Positions 17,694 to 26,178 of a stretch of DNA of 64,000 bases are shown here, piece after piece. This stretch comes from Deltaproteobacteria bacterium. Its GTDB lineage: Bacteria > Myxococcota > Kuafuiibacteriia > Kuafuiibacteriales > Kuafuiibacteriaceae. Each line of letters opens with the position of its first letter. The stretch's first letter is position 1. Location of the stretch: the NCBI GenBank assembly GCA_020632995.1, contig JACKEN010000011.1, positions 1 through 64,000 of the forward strand, given 5' to 3'. The position numbers and the translations under genes were made by a program. Below the pieces are notes generated by a model. The model was not told the origin of the DNA. It did not search any database and saw nothing but the letters and a program-made list of their open reading frames with translations.

Positions 17694-18614
17694 ATGGAAG
17701 CCGCGGCCCCTACCAAGCCTCCCCTGAGCATCGTGCTCATCGGCATCTCCGGAGCACCCCAGATCGCGCGCGCCCTGGACGCCCTGGCTCGACAGGTCGG
17801 GGTGCCCGAGCCCGAGCTGGTGGTCGCCTTCGATCCCCGGCTGCCCGGGGTCGAGGCGCTGGCCGCGCGCTATCCGAAGGTGCGCTTCATCAGCCACCCC
17901 GACGAGACCACCCCGATCAAGATGGTGGGCCGGGGGATCGCGGAGAGCCGAGGCGAGGTCGTGCTCCTCACCGAGGATCAGGGGGTGGCGGACCCCGGCT
18001 GGGCGCACGCGCTGTGGAGCGCGCTCGAGCGCGAGCCGTGCGGGGCGGCGGGGGGGATCATCGAGCTCATGCGGCCTGCCACGCCGACCGACTGGGCCTT
18101 CTACTTCGTGGACTTCTACCGCTACGCGCGCCCGGTGAAGGTGGCGGCCACCGGCACCCTCTCGGTCTGCAACGCAGGTTACCGCCGGGCGGACCTGGAC
18201 GCCCTCGACGTGGACTGGCGCCACATGTTCGTGGACGCGCTGGTCCACGACGCGCTGAAGGCGAAGGGCCCCTTGCACCTGGTGGACACCGCCCGGGTCT
18301 CGGTGCTCCGGCACGTGCGGCTCCGGGACGCCCTCCGGGAGCGCTACGTGTTCGGGCGGGTGTTCGGGAGCAACCGGCTCCAGGGCGCCCCGCTGAAGAG
18401 CCGGTGGACCCTGCGCCTGGGGGCGCCGCTGTTGCCCGCCATGATCCTGCGCCGCATGGTGACGAAGGCGCTCGAGTCAGAGGAGCATCGCAGGGAGCTC
18501 ACGCGGAGCGCAGGCCCGCTTGCGCTCCTGGTGCTCGCCTGGGCGGCGGGAGAGACGCTGGGCTACTGGACCGGCACCCACCCCGAGGATCTCAGCGTGG
18601 CGCAGGAGATCTAA
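17694..18614 (+). CDS. Family 2 glycosyltransferase
   Basis: 306 residues from the ATG at 17694. The GT-A start is LSIVLIGISGAPQIARALDAL, with LLTEDQGVADPGW in place of the DXD region and an Arg-rich membrane-proximal C-terminal segment ending in a hydrophobic helix (GPLALLVLAWAAGETLGYWTG). This layout fits glycosyl transfer to a lipid carrier at the inner membrane. The canonical DXD is replaced by TEDQ, so the metal site is atypical. Its stop overlaps that of the convergent, similar glycosyltransferase by 4 bp. Confidence 0.75.
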   Translation: MEAAAPTKPPLSIVLIGISGAPQIARALDALARQVGVPEPELVVAFDPRLPGVEALAARYPKVRFISHPDETTPIKMVGRGIAESRGEVVLLTEDQGVADPGWAHALWSALEREPCGAAGGIIELMRPATPTDWAFYFVDFYRYARPVKVAATGTLSVCNAGYRRADLDALDVDWRHMFVDALVHDALKAKGPLHLVDTARVSVLRHVRLRDALRERYVFGRVFGSNRLQGAPLKSRWTLRLGAPLLPAMILRRMVTKALESEEHRRELTRSAGPLALLVLAWAAGETLGYWTGTHPEDLSVAQEI

Positions 18615-19510
18615 CAGACCTTCTCGAGCGAGTCGCCCGAGCCGAGCAGGCTCCCGACCACCTCGCCGAGCCCCCACGAGGTCATGAAGAGGCTGATGAG
18701 GGGGAGCGAGCGCACCAGCTCCTGAGTGTGCCGCTTCTTCTTCCACAGGCGGGACACGGTGCGGGCCATGAGCACCGGGGGCAGGCCCAGGGCGCCCACC
18801 CCGTAGGCGAGGCGCTTCACCGCGGAGGCGCCCTCCACCCGGGCCCCGGCGAAGGAGCGGGCGTAGAGGTAGCGCTGGGTGAGGTACTCCATGAGGGTGT
18901 AGTGCTTCTTGTGGCCCACCACGATGCCGGGCTCCATGAAGAGCTCCACCCCCGCCGCCTTGAGGGCGGCGTGCAAGTGATCTTCCCATCGGCCGGCGGC
19001 GAGGGCCTCGGACTGCGCCTCGAGCACCGCCCGGCGGTACACCACGTTGTTGCCCGGCACCCAGTCCGAGGCGCCCTCGGGGAGCGGGGGGATGCAGTGG
19101 CTGTACTCGCAGAGGAAGCAGGCCCAATCGAGGAGGGTCTCGGTCGCGGCGTTGTCGATCGCGCCGCCCACCACGTCGTGGCCCTCGGCCAGCTTGTCGA
19201 GCATGCGACGGGCCCAGCCGGGGGAGACCACCACGTGGTCCTCGATGACCCCCACCGCGTCGCCGAGGGCGGACTCGATCCCAATCTGGCGCATCTCGGG
19301 GATGGTGGTGTGGCGATCCACATCGATGCGCCTGACCCAGGGGTAGGTTCGCGCCAGCGCCCCGCCCACGTGGGGCCCGCGGCGGTTGATGACGAGGGCC
19401 TCGAGGGCCACCGACGCGCGCTCCCGCTCCAGCGCCGCCAGGGCGTCGAGCGCGTCGTTGAGGGTGTTGACCACCGGTACCACCACCGACAGCTCGATCC
19501 GGTCCGACAC
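18611..19510 (-). CDS. Family 2 glycosyltransferase (paralogue of its neighbour)
   Basis: 299 residues from a GTG at 19510; AGGAGG is only 1 nt away, so the start may be a few codons later. The GT-A start is ELSVVVPVVNTLNDALDAL, followed by GVIEDHVVVSPGW in the DXD region and SDWVPGNNVVYRRAVLE. The C-terminus has a basic patch (RLWKKKRH) and a hydrophobic helix FMTSWGLGEVVGSLLG resembling the end of the convergent neighbour. The two are probably an inverted duplicate pair of surface-glycan enzymes. Confidence 0.75.
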   Translation of the reverse strand: MSDRIELSVVVPVVNTLNDALDALAALERERASVALEALVINRRGPHVGGALARTYPWVRRIDVDRHTTIPEMRQIGIESALGDAVGVIEDHVVVSPGWARRMLDKLAEGHDVVGGAIDNAATETLLDWACFLCEYSHCIPPLPEGASDWVPGNNVVYRRAVLEAQSEALAAGRWEDHLHAALKAAGVELFMEPGIVVGHKKHYTLMEYLTQRYLYARSFAGARVEGASAVKRLAYGVGALGLPPVLMARTVSRLWKKKRHTQELVRSLPLISLFMTSWGLGEVVGSLLGSGDSLEKVC

Positions 19511-19564
19511 ACCTCCTTGTATCCCCGGGATCGCCCGCGGTGCCAGCGCGGGCCTTCCCGCTCT

Positions 19565-19590
19565 GCAATGGGGCGTCTCGCCCCAGTTGC
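19565..19590 (+). promoter_or_regulatory. Leader hairpin upstream of the Hsp70-like gene
   Basis: GCAATGGGGCG-TCT-CGCCCCAGTTGC is a near-perfect stem with one bulged G; a smaller CGCC-TTTC-GGCG stem follows. It lies 33 nt before the Hsp70-like start and resembles the hairpin at 9804-9830. Confidence 0.45.
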
Positions 19591-19622
19591 CCGTCGCCTT
19601 TCGGCGTGGTGGAGTTTGCCCA

Positions 19623-21137
19623 GTGCTGAGCTCGTCCTCGCCATGGGTGCTGGGCATCGACCTGGGGACCACCAACACCGCGGCGGTGGGGTTCGGGGCG
19701 GGCCAGAAGAACCCCGTCTCCATCCTGCATGGCCGCAACCAGCCGGTGATCCCCTCGGTGGTGTCCCTGAAGAACCCGATGATGCCGCTGGTGGGCTGGC
19801 TGGCGAAGGACATGCTCCTCACCGATCCCCTCACCACCATCTTCGGGTGGAAGCGCTTCATCGGGCGGAGCGAGCGCAGCGAGTACGTGTCCCGCTATCG
19901 GGATCGCTTCCCGTTCCAGATCCACGCGGATCCGGGGGGTGAGCTGGGCGCGGTGGTGAACGGCCAGGTCTACAGCTTCTCGCGCATCGCGGCGGTGGTG
20001 TTGGACCAGGTGCGCCTGCAGGCCAGCGCGGCGCTCCAGTGCGACGTGCGGGACTGCGTCATCACCGTCCCCGCCCACTTCGCCAACCACCAGCGCAAGG
20101 CGGTCATGGACGCCGGTGCGCAGGCTGGCCTGCGGGTGCTGCGGCTGATCAACGAGCCCACCGCGGCGGCGCTCGCCTTCGGCATGGACCAGCGCCTCGA
20201 GACCCGGGTGCTGATCTTCGACCTCGGCGGCGGCACCTTCGACGCGACGGTGCTCGAGCTCACCGACAACATCTTCGACGTGATGGCCACCCGGGGCGAC
20301 GGGTTCCTCGGGGGCATCGACTTCGATCGCGCGGTGCAGAACAAGCTGGTGGAGCACTGCCGGAGCCGCCACGGGGTCGACCCCGCTCAGGACAAGGTGG
20401 TGATGCAGCGCCTGCTCAGCGCGGCCGAGAACGCCAAGGTGGCCCTCACCGGCGCCGAGCGGCACACCGTGCACGTGCCCATGCTCGGGCACGATCGTCG
20501 GGGGCGCCCCTTCGATCTCGAGATGACGATCGATCGCGAGGAGCTCGAGCAGCTCACCGCGCACCTGGTGGAGCGCACCCTCGGCATCGTCGAGGAGATG
20601 TTCAGCACCGCGGCCCTCACCCCGCGCGACATCGAGCACGTGATCATGGTGGGCGGCATGTCCCGCATGCCCCTCGTGCGTCGCCGCCTGCAGGAGCTCA
20701 TGGGGAAGCCGCCCCTGACCCACCTCGATCCCGAGACCGCGATCGCCCACGGCGCGGCGCTGGTGGCCCGCGGTGAGGGGGACCTCGCCGGCATGGTGCT
20801 CCTGGACGTGCTGAGCGTGCCGGTGGGCCTGGTGTTCCCGGGTGGGCGCACCGAGTTCGTATTCGAGACGAACACTCGCCTCCCGGCCCGGCGTCGGGTG
20901 AACCTCCCCGATCCCCAGGAGGGGCGGGACATGGTGGTCGGGGTCTGGCAGGGCCCCGACATCACCTCGTCGGAGCGCCAGGTGCTCGGTGTGGTGCGGG
21001 TGCCTACGCCCCTCATGGGCTCGGCCTCGCCGCGGGTGCTGGAGTTCCACATGGGCGAGGGCATGGAGCTCAACGTGGCGTTCGTGTCCCCCACCCACCG
21101 CGTCCCGCTGACGGTCGAGCCGCCCGCGCGCGGCTGA
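19623..21137 (+). CDS. Hsp70-family protein lacking the lid domain
   Basis: 504 residues from a GTG at 19623 with GGTGGAG upstream. The actin-like ATPase is complete: phosphate 1 IDLGTTNTAAVG (about 11), connect 1 RLINEPTAAALAFG, phosphate 2 FDLGGGTFDATVLEL (about 199) and the adenosine motif VGGMSRMPLVRRRL (about 341). The C-terminal substrate-binding part is only ~120 residues against ~250 in DnaK, and the helical lid is absent. No DnaJ or GrpE gene is adjacent. It is probably a specialised chaperone or regulatory Hsp70-like ATPase rather than the housekeeping DnaK. Confidence 0.85.
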   Translation: MLSSSSPWVLGIDLGTTNTAAVGFGAGQKNPVSILHGRNQPVIPSVVSLKNPMMPLVGWLAKDMLLTDPLTTIFGWKRFIGRSERSEYVSRYRDRFPFQIHADPGGELGAVVNGQVYSFSRIAAVVLDQVRLQASAALQCDVRDCVITVPAHFANHQRKAVMDAGAQAGLRVLRLINEPTAAALAFGMDQRLETRVLIFDLGGGTFDATVLELTDNIFDVMATRGDGFLGGIDFDRAVQNKLVEHCRSRHGVDPAQDKVVMQRLLSAAENAKVALTGAERHTVHVPMLGHDRRGRPFDLEMTIDREELEQLTAHLVERTLGIVEEMFSTAALTPRDIEHVIMVGGMSRMPLVRRRLQELMGKPPLTHLDPETAIAHGAALVARGEGDLAGMVLLDVLSVPVGLVFPGGRTEFVFETNTRLPARRRVNLPDPQEGRDMVVGVWQGPDITSSERQVLGVVRVPTPLMGSASPRVLEFHMGEGMELNVAFVSPTHRVPLTVEPPARG

Positions 21138-21164
21138 GGGGAACGCACCCTGACAGCGGGGGCG

Positions 21165-21186
21165 GGGCCGTGATAGGCCACGGCCC
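21165..21186 (+). promoter_or_regulatory. Perfect 8-bp hairpin abutting the next start codon
   Basis: GGGCCGTG-ATAGGC-CACGGCCC ends one base before the GTG at 21187, where a ribosome binding site would be expected. It could be a terminator for the Hsp70-like gene without a T-run, or an RNA element limiting translation of the SGNH gene. Confidence 0.45.
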
Positions 21187-22257
21187 GTGGGAAAGTCCAA
21201 GGAGCGCCTCGCCAGCTTCGCCCTCCTCGTGGCGGTGGCGGTGATCTGCGTGCCGCTGATGGAGTTGGCGATTCGGCTGGTGGCGCCGCAGCCCCAGAGC
21301 TGGTTCGACCTCTACTACAAGCCGCCGGGGGCGAAGCTGTTCGCGATCATGCCGAACCTCGACAAGCTGATCGACACCGGCGACACCCGCTGGCACGTCT
21401 ACACCGACGAGAACGGGTTCCGGCGCGGCAAGGCGGAGGTCGCGCCGAGCAGCGCGCCCACCATCCTCGTGCTCGGTGACTCCTTCGGCTTCGCGTACGG
21501 CGTGAACTACGAGGACTCCTTCGCCGGGATGATCGACGTGGCCACCGGGACCACCGCCCGGGTGCTCAACGCCTCGGTGCCCGGCTACGGGCCGCTGCAG
21601 TACCGAAAGCGCCTCGACGATCTGTTGGAGCGGGGCATCGTGCCGGACGCGGTGCTGATCCCGGTCTACGCGGGCAACGACTTCAACGACTGCGTCTGGA
21701 ACAAGGACGTCAAGGTGGAGGACGGCCTCCTCGGCGGGCGGCCGCCGGGCCTGAAGGGTTGGTTCAAGCTGAACACCCACCTCTATCGGATCTTCTCGAA
21801 GGCCTACCACACCTTCGGGAAGGCGCCGCAACAGGACTTGCTCTTGGACCTCTACCGACCCGCGGCGTGGGACAAGGAGTTCCTCCACAAGGCGGAGACG
21901 GTGATGGGCGAGGAGCTGAAGGCGATGAAACAGACCCTCGACGCGCGTGGCATCCCGGTGTTCAGCGCGTTCATCCCCACCGTGGAGTCCGTGGTGGACG
22001 CGGCGGGGCAGAAGAACCCGCCGGTGCTCGAGGGCCTGAGCCTGCAGGTCCCGCGCGAGAAGTACGTGAAGCTGGTGACCGCGGCGGGGCTGGACTACGT
22101 AGATCTGACCCCGTACCTCGCGGAGTCCGGCGCAGCCGCCAACTACTTCACCTGGAACCGCCACTTCTCCCCCGCCGGGAACCGGGTGGCCGCGGACCAG
22201 ATCATGGCCCATTGGAAGACGCTCGCCCCGGTGCTGAAGGGGCGGCGCACCCAATAG
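21187..22257 (+). CDS. SGNH/GDSL hydrolase-like protein with N-terminal membrane anchor
   Basis: 356 residues from a GTG at 21187. One N-terminal TM helix (FALLVAVAVICVPLMELAIRL) is followed by an SGNH domain: ILVLGDSFGFAYGV (nucleophile region), NASVPGYGPLQY, PVYAGNDFND and C-terminal NRHFSPAGNRVAAD containing the His. The similar ALG-like layout suggests an extracytoplasmic O-acyltransferase or esterase acting on a glycan. The leader hairpin leaves no clear ribosome binding site. Confidence 0.72.
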   Translation: MGKSKERLASFALLVAVAVICVPLMELAIRLVAPQPQSWFDLYYKPPGAKLFAIMPNLDKLIDTGDTRWHVYTDENGFRRGKAEVAPSSAPTILVLGDSFGFAYGVNYEDSFAGMIDVATGTTARVLNASVPGYGPLQYRKRLDDLLERGIVPDAVLIPVYAGNDFNDCVWNKDVKVEDGLLGGRPPGLKGWFKLNTHLYRIFSKAYHTFGKAPQQDLLLDLYRPAAWDKEFLHKAETVMGEELKAMKQTLDARGIPVFSAFIPTVESVVDAAGQKNPPVLEGLSLQVPREKYVKLVTAAGLDYVDLTPYLAESGAAANYFTWNRHFSPAGNRVAADQIMAHWKTLAPVLKGRRTQ

Positions 22258-22273
22258 CGCCGGGGGCTGGACG

Positions 22274-22870
22274 ATGGACGACCCTTCGAGGCAACCTGCC
22301 AGGACGGTGGCAGAAGGCTCCGAGCTCCAGATCCGCTCGACCCAGGTGGCCCTCTCCGCCGAGGCGGCGCTGGGCCCGGCCGCGAAGTCGCAGACCACCG
22401 CATACCTGCTCGCCGCGCTGGGGTGGCTCACGCCTGTGGCGGGGCTGCACCGCTTCTACCTGAACCGGCCGGTCTCGGGCCTGCTCTACATGTTCACGTG
22501 GGGGTTCCTTGGCATCGGCACCTTCATCGACATGTTCCTCATCCCGGCCATGGCGGAGCGTGAGAACCTGCTGACCCTGGCCCGCCAGAACCCCAACATC
22601 CGCCCGGTGGCCGCGCTCCCCGCCCCCGCGCCCCGGGCGCGGCTCACCCCCGAGCAACACATCCTGCGCATCGCCGAGGCGAACGAGGGGGTGGTGACGG
22701 TGGCCCTGGTGGCGTTGAACTCCAAGCTCACCCTGAAGGTGGCGCAGCGCGAGCTCGAGCGGCTCCGCAAGGAGGGCTTCTGCACCGTCGACGTCAACGC
22801 CGAGGGCACCAAGCTGTACGTCTTCGGCGGGCTCAGGTCGACGAAGCCGCTGGACCTGGACGATCTGTGA
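22274..22870 (+). CDS. TM2 domain membrane protein
   Basis: 198 residues. A TM2 domain lies at about 42-90: two TM helices joined by the diagnostic turn (LLAALGWLTPVAGLHRFYLN, then GFLGIGTFIDMFLI). The C-terminal ~100 residues look like a winged-helix fold (LTPEQHILRIAEANEGVVTV, then AQRELERLRKEGF), an unusual fusion for TM2 proteins. The 3' end overlaps the convergent methyltransferase by 38 bp. Confidence 0.75.
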   Translation: MDDPSRQPARTVAEGSELQIRSTQVALSAEAALGPAAKSQTTAYLLAALGWLTPVAGLHRFYLNRPVSGLLYMFTWGFLGIGTFIDMFLIPAMAERENLLTLARQNPNIRPVAALPAPAPRARLTPEQHILRIAEANEGVVTVALVALNSKLTLKVAQRELERLRKEGFCTVDVNAEGTKLYVFGGLRSTKPLDLDDL

Positions 22871-23747
22871 CCCGGAGCAGGTAGGTCCCCTCCTCGCGAT
22901 CCTCGGCCACCCAGGCCCCCTCCAGCGTCAACCCGTGTTGCGCGAACAGCGCCGGCATCGCCTCCGGGAGGTAGCGGTCGGAGTGGAAGATCTCCAGCCG
23001 CTGACCCGCCACCTCCGCCGTGGCCTCGACGCGCCACACCGCCCCGCTCGGGGTCAGGGCCCGGTGCCCCACCGTCAGCCGAGCGTCGGCCGCCCCGAGC
23101 GCGGCCAGGGCGCCCTGGTACCAGGCCCGCGCCTGGTCGTTGTCGTACTGGGGGACGATGCGGGGCACCGCGTCGGGGTACGGAGCGGGGGAGAGGTTGG
23201 TCGACAGGAGCACCGCGTCTCGTGGCCGCGCCAGCCGGGCCAGGAGCGGCAACAGGTGGTCCGCGTCCACGTTGGGCAGGATCCCGAGGCAGGACCAGAC
23301 CACCCGGGGGTGCTCGCCCGGCCCGAGCAGCTCACCTCGCGGCGGCGGCGCCATCAGGTCGAAGACCACCCCGTGCCCGGTGACGTCGGGCCGGGCCGCC
23401 GCCACCGCGGCCAGGGCGGTGGAGACGAGCTCGGGGCTGGCGTCGGCGGCGACGTAGCGCGCAGGCTGGCCTGCGGGGCCGAGGGTGAAGAAGCGGGCGT
23501 CCTTCGCCCCGCCCCCGCAGCCGAGGCCCACGCAGGTCACCGGCCCGGCGTCGAGGGCAGACCAGGCGGCCTCGAACGCCGCGTCGTAGAGGGCGGCCAG
23601 GGTGCTCGCGGCGCGCCCGGCGGGTGCCCAGGCCCGGTGGTAGGCGAGCCAGCGCTCGGCCTGGCCGGGGGCCTCGTAGAGCAGGCGTCCGGGGACCCGG
23701 CCGGCCGCGAGGAGCTCCGTCAACCGAGCCTGCGCCGGGTCGCTCAC
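22833..23747 (-). CDS. EgtD-like SAM-dependent methyltransferase
   Basis: 304 residues from a GTG at 23747. The SAM-binding motif I is VGLGCGGGAKD, and the layout (HRAWAP near the N-terminus, SCLGILPNVDADHLLPLL, LSTNLSPAPY, HSDRYLPEAMPALFAQHGL near the end) is that of the histidine-specific methyltransferase family (Methyltransf_33). EgtD trimethylates histidine in ergothioneine synthesis, but no EgtB is nearby, so the substrate is open. It starts 1 nt after the stop of the aminopeptidase gene and is probably co-transcribed with it. Confidence 0.7.
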   Translation of the reverse strand: MSDPAQARLTELLAAGRVPGRLLYEAPGQAERWLAYHRAWAPAGRAASTLAALYDAAFEAAWSALDAGPVTCVGLGCGGGAKDARFFTLGPAGQPARYVAADASPELVSTALAAVAAARPDVTGHGVVFDLMAPPPRGELLGPGEHPRVVWSCLGILPNVDADHLLPLLARLARPRDAVLLSTNLSPAPYPDAVPRIVPQYDNDQARAWYQGALAALGAADARLTVGHRALTPSGAVWRVEATAEVAGQRLEIFHSDRYLPEAMPALFAQHGLTLEGAWVAEDREEGTYLLRVTDRPGPAASST

Positions 23748-23748
23748 C

Positions 23749-25515
23749 TCAGGCCCCGACGATGCCGGCGGCCAGGGCCCGGCCCATGGGGTGGTAGCCG
23801 TCCTTGGCCGCCTCGAAGACCTCGCGCGCGAAGGCCTTGCCCTCGTCGCCCTGGCCCACCAGGGCGGTGTAGAGGGGCCGCAGGTACTTGCCCCGGCCGA
23901 CCGCCCTCAGGGTCTCGGCCACCTTGGGCCAGACCGCGGTGTGCCCGGAGCGGGTCGCGAGGGCCAGCCACGCCACCAAGATCTCGGCGTTCTGCTTGGC
24001 GCTGAGCGCGAAGTGCTCGTCGAGCCAGGCGCAGGTGGTCTTCGGCAAGGTAGACGGCAACAGCGACAGCAGCACCTGCCACTCGGTCGCGTCGAGGTTG
24101 GCGAGCGCCGCGGCCTCGGGGTGCGCCTCGCCGTGGAACTGCTCCGCGAGGGCGATCAGGGCATCGAGCTTCTCGCTCCTGGCCGCGGGGGCGTCGGCGG
24201 GGATGCCGGTGCCGTAGACCCACGCATCGATGTCCACCGCGCCCGCCAGCTGGGGCAACTCAGCCTGCATGAACGTCAACAGATCCTGCGTGGTGATGGA
24301 GGTGAAGGCGAAGCGCTCGATGTACCGGGCGAGGAAGCGATCGAAGGCCTCGCGCCCCACCGCCTGCTCGACCCGCACCAGGAACAGGTAGCCCTTCTCG
24401 TACGGCACCTGGCTGTACACCTCGTCCGGATCCACCCCGCTGAGGTCGTTGGCGAGCCGGGTGAAGGCCGGATCCATCTTGGTGAGGCGCTCGACGTCCT
24501 CCTCGAGGCCCCGGCGCCCGAGGGCGGCCTGGAGCGCCCGCGCCTCTGCGCCCTCGGTGGCCTCCACGATCCGGCGCTCCGCGTAGACGGTGAAGCCCTC
24601 GTTCAGCCAGAAGTCGTTCATGCTCGCGTTCGTCACCAGGTTCCCGGTCCACGAGTGGGCCAGCTCGTGGGCCACCACGCTGACGAGCGAGCGGTCCCCC
24701 GCGAGCAGGGTGGGGGTGAGGAAGGTGAGGCGTGGGTTCTCCATCCCGCCGAAGGGGAAGGAGGGGGGCATCACCAAGAGATCGAAGCGGTCCCACGGGT
24801 AGTGGCCGAAGAGGCCCTCCGCCGCGGCGAGGATGCCGTCCACCTCACCGAACTCCCACGCCGCGCCCTTCACCACCTCGGGCTCCGCCCAAACGCGGGT
24901 GCGGGCCCCGACCTCCTCGGAGGCCAGGTTGCCCACCGCGAAGGCGAGCAGGTAGCTGGGGATGCGCTGGGGCATGTGGAAGCGATGCACCGCGACCTCG
25001 CCCCGCTCTTCGCGGCCAGCGTCGGCGGCCGCCATCACCGCGGTGAGGCCCGCCGGGATGGTCAACTTCGCTTGCACCTGCTGCCGCACCCGCGGGGTGT
25101 CCTGGCAGGGGGTCACGGATCGGGCGTGGATGGACTGGCACTGGGTGAAGACGTAGGGGTGCGCGCCGCCCGCGGTCTGGGCCGGCTCCAGCCACTGCAG
25201 GGCGCTCGCGTCGGCGCCGGTGGCGTAGGTGATCACGACCCGGTCGGTGTTGGCCTGGATGGTGAGTCGAGACCCCATGAAGCCCTCGGCGGGGTGGAGC
25301 GTGAACCCCAGGGGCCGCCCCTGGCCGTCGGTGACCGCCTGGACGTCGATGCCGCGGGTGTCGAGGTCGAGCTGCCCGTCGGCGGGGCGCTCCAGCTCGA
25401 GGGTCGCGGTGCCGCGCAGCTGCTTGGCCGCGAAGTCCACGGTCAGGTCGAGGTGCAGGACGGTGGTGCCGGGCTGCGCCGCGTCGGCGTAGGAGTGGGG
25501 GTCCAGGCGTGCCAT
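23749..25515 (-). CDS. M1-family zinc aminopeptidase (leukotriene A4 hydrolase-like)
   Basis: 588 residues. The exopeptidase motif GGMENP is at about 252, the zinc site HELAHSWTGN at about 283 with the third ligand in NEGFTVYAE about 20 residues on, and VPYEKGYLFL carries the transition-state Tyr region. The C-terminal ~130 residues form the helical leuk-A4-hydro_C domain (LDATEWQVLLSLLP to the end). No signal peptide is visible, so it should be a cytosolic peptidase. The site at 24255-24268 and that at 25062-25075 belong to the GCAR-N6-YTGC series with one mismatch each. Confidence 0.9.
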   Translation of the reverse strand: MARLDPHSYADAAQPGTTVLHLDLTVDFAAKQLRGTATLELERPADGQLDLDTRGIDVQAVTDGQGRPLGFTLHPAEGFMGSRLTIQANTDRVVITYATGADASALQWLEPAQTAGGAHPYVFTQCQSIHARSVTPCQDTPRVRQQVQAKLTIPAGLTAVMAAADAGREERGEVAVHRFHMPQRIPSYLLAFAVGNLASEEVGARTRVWAEPEVVKGAAWEFGEVDGILAAAEGLFGHYPWDRFDLLVMPPSFPFGGMENPRLTFLTPTLLAGDRSLVSVVAHELAHSWTGNLVTNASMNDFWLNEGFTVYAERRIVEATEGAEARALQAALGRRGLEEDVERLTKMDPAFTRLANDLSGVDPDEVYSQVPYEKGYLFLVRVEQAVGREAFDRFLARYIERFAFTSITTQDLLTFMQAELPQLAGAVDIDAWVYGTGIPADAPAARSEKLDALIALAEQFHGEAHPEAAALANLDATEWQVLLSLLPSTLPKTTCAWLDEHFALSAKQNAEILVAWLALATRSGHTAVWPKVAETLRAVGRGKYLRPLYTALVGQGDEGKAFAREVFEAAKDGYHPMGRALAAGIVGA

Positions 25516-25558
25516 GACCCGCCCGGGTTAGCGGAGGCGGGGGCCCCGCGCAAGGTGC

Positions 25559-26071
25559 TCAGGTGTCGTGGTGCAGGGCGTGGAACGCGGTGATGCCGAG
25601 GGCCACGTGCACGTTGAGCGACGCGCCCTTGCCGTACATCGGGATGAAGACGGTCTCGTGGGCCAGCGCGAGGGCGGCCTTGGTGACCCCGTGGTCCTCG
25701 TGGCCCACCAACAGGCAGGTCTTCTGAGGGTACTCCACCAGATGGTACGGCTTCGCCTGGTCGGTGATCTCGACCGCGTAGATGGTGAAGCCCTCCGCCA
25801 CCAGCGCCGCCGCGGCCGCCTCCACCGTCTCGAAGGTCCGCCAGGGCACGCGCTTGTGCTTCCCCCGGCCGACCTTTTGGACGAGCTTGTGGTCGGGGAG
25901 GGCGGTGATCCCGGTGAGGATGACCTGGGCCTTGGCCGCGTCCGCGATGCGGAAGGCGGAGCCCACGTTCACCGGGTCCTGGACGTCGTGGAGCAGGAAC
26001 GCCAGCTCCCGGGCCGGGCGCTCCTGCTGTCGCATGAAGCGCTTGATCTCGGTTCGACGGGTCGGCGCCAC
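25559..26071 (-). CDS. SPOUT-family tRNA/rRNA 2'-O-methyltransferase (TrmH/SpoU-like)
   Basis: 170 residues from a GTG at 26071. Motif 1 is LLHDVQDPVNVGSAFRIADA (N and R for catalysis), motif 2 CLLVGHEDHGVT and motif 3 IPMYGKGASLNVHVALGITAF, forming the trefoil knot that binds SAM. No N-terminal RNA-binding L30-like domain is present, so it is the minimal single-domain form, as in TrmL-type enzymes. The exact RNA target is unknown. It lies 43 bp upstream of the aminopeptidase on the same strand. Confidence 0.88.
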   Translation of the reverse strand: MAPTRRTEIKRFMRQQERPARELAFLLHDVQDPVNVGSAFRIADAAKAQVILTGITALPDHKLVQKVGRGKHKRVPWRTFETVEAAAAALVAEGFTIYAVEITDQAKPYHLVEYPQKTCLLVGHEDHGVTKAALALAHETVFIPMYGKGASLNVHVALGITAFHALHHDT

Positions 26072-26178
26072 CGCGCCCTTGCTATCAGGTGGTGACTCGC
26101 GTCGCCAGCGGTTTCCATAGCGGCTGCACAGACTTGCGGGGGGCGCGTGAAGTCACATAAAGAGGGCCCTGAGGTCTC

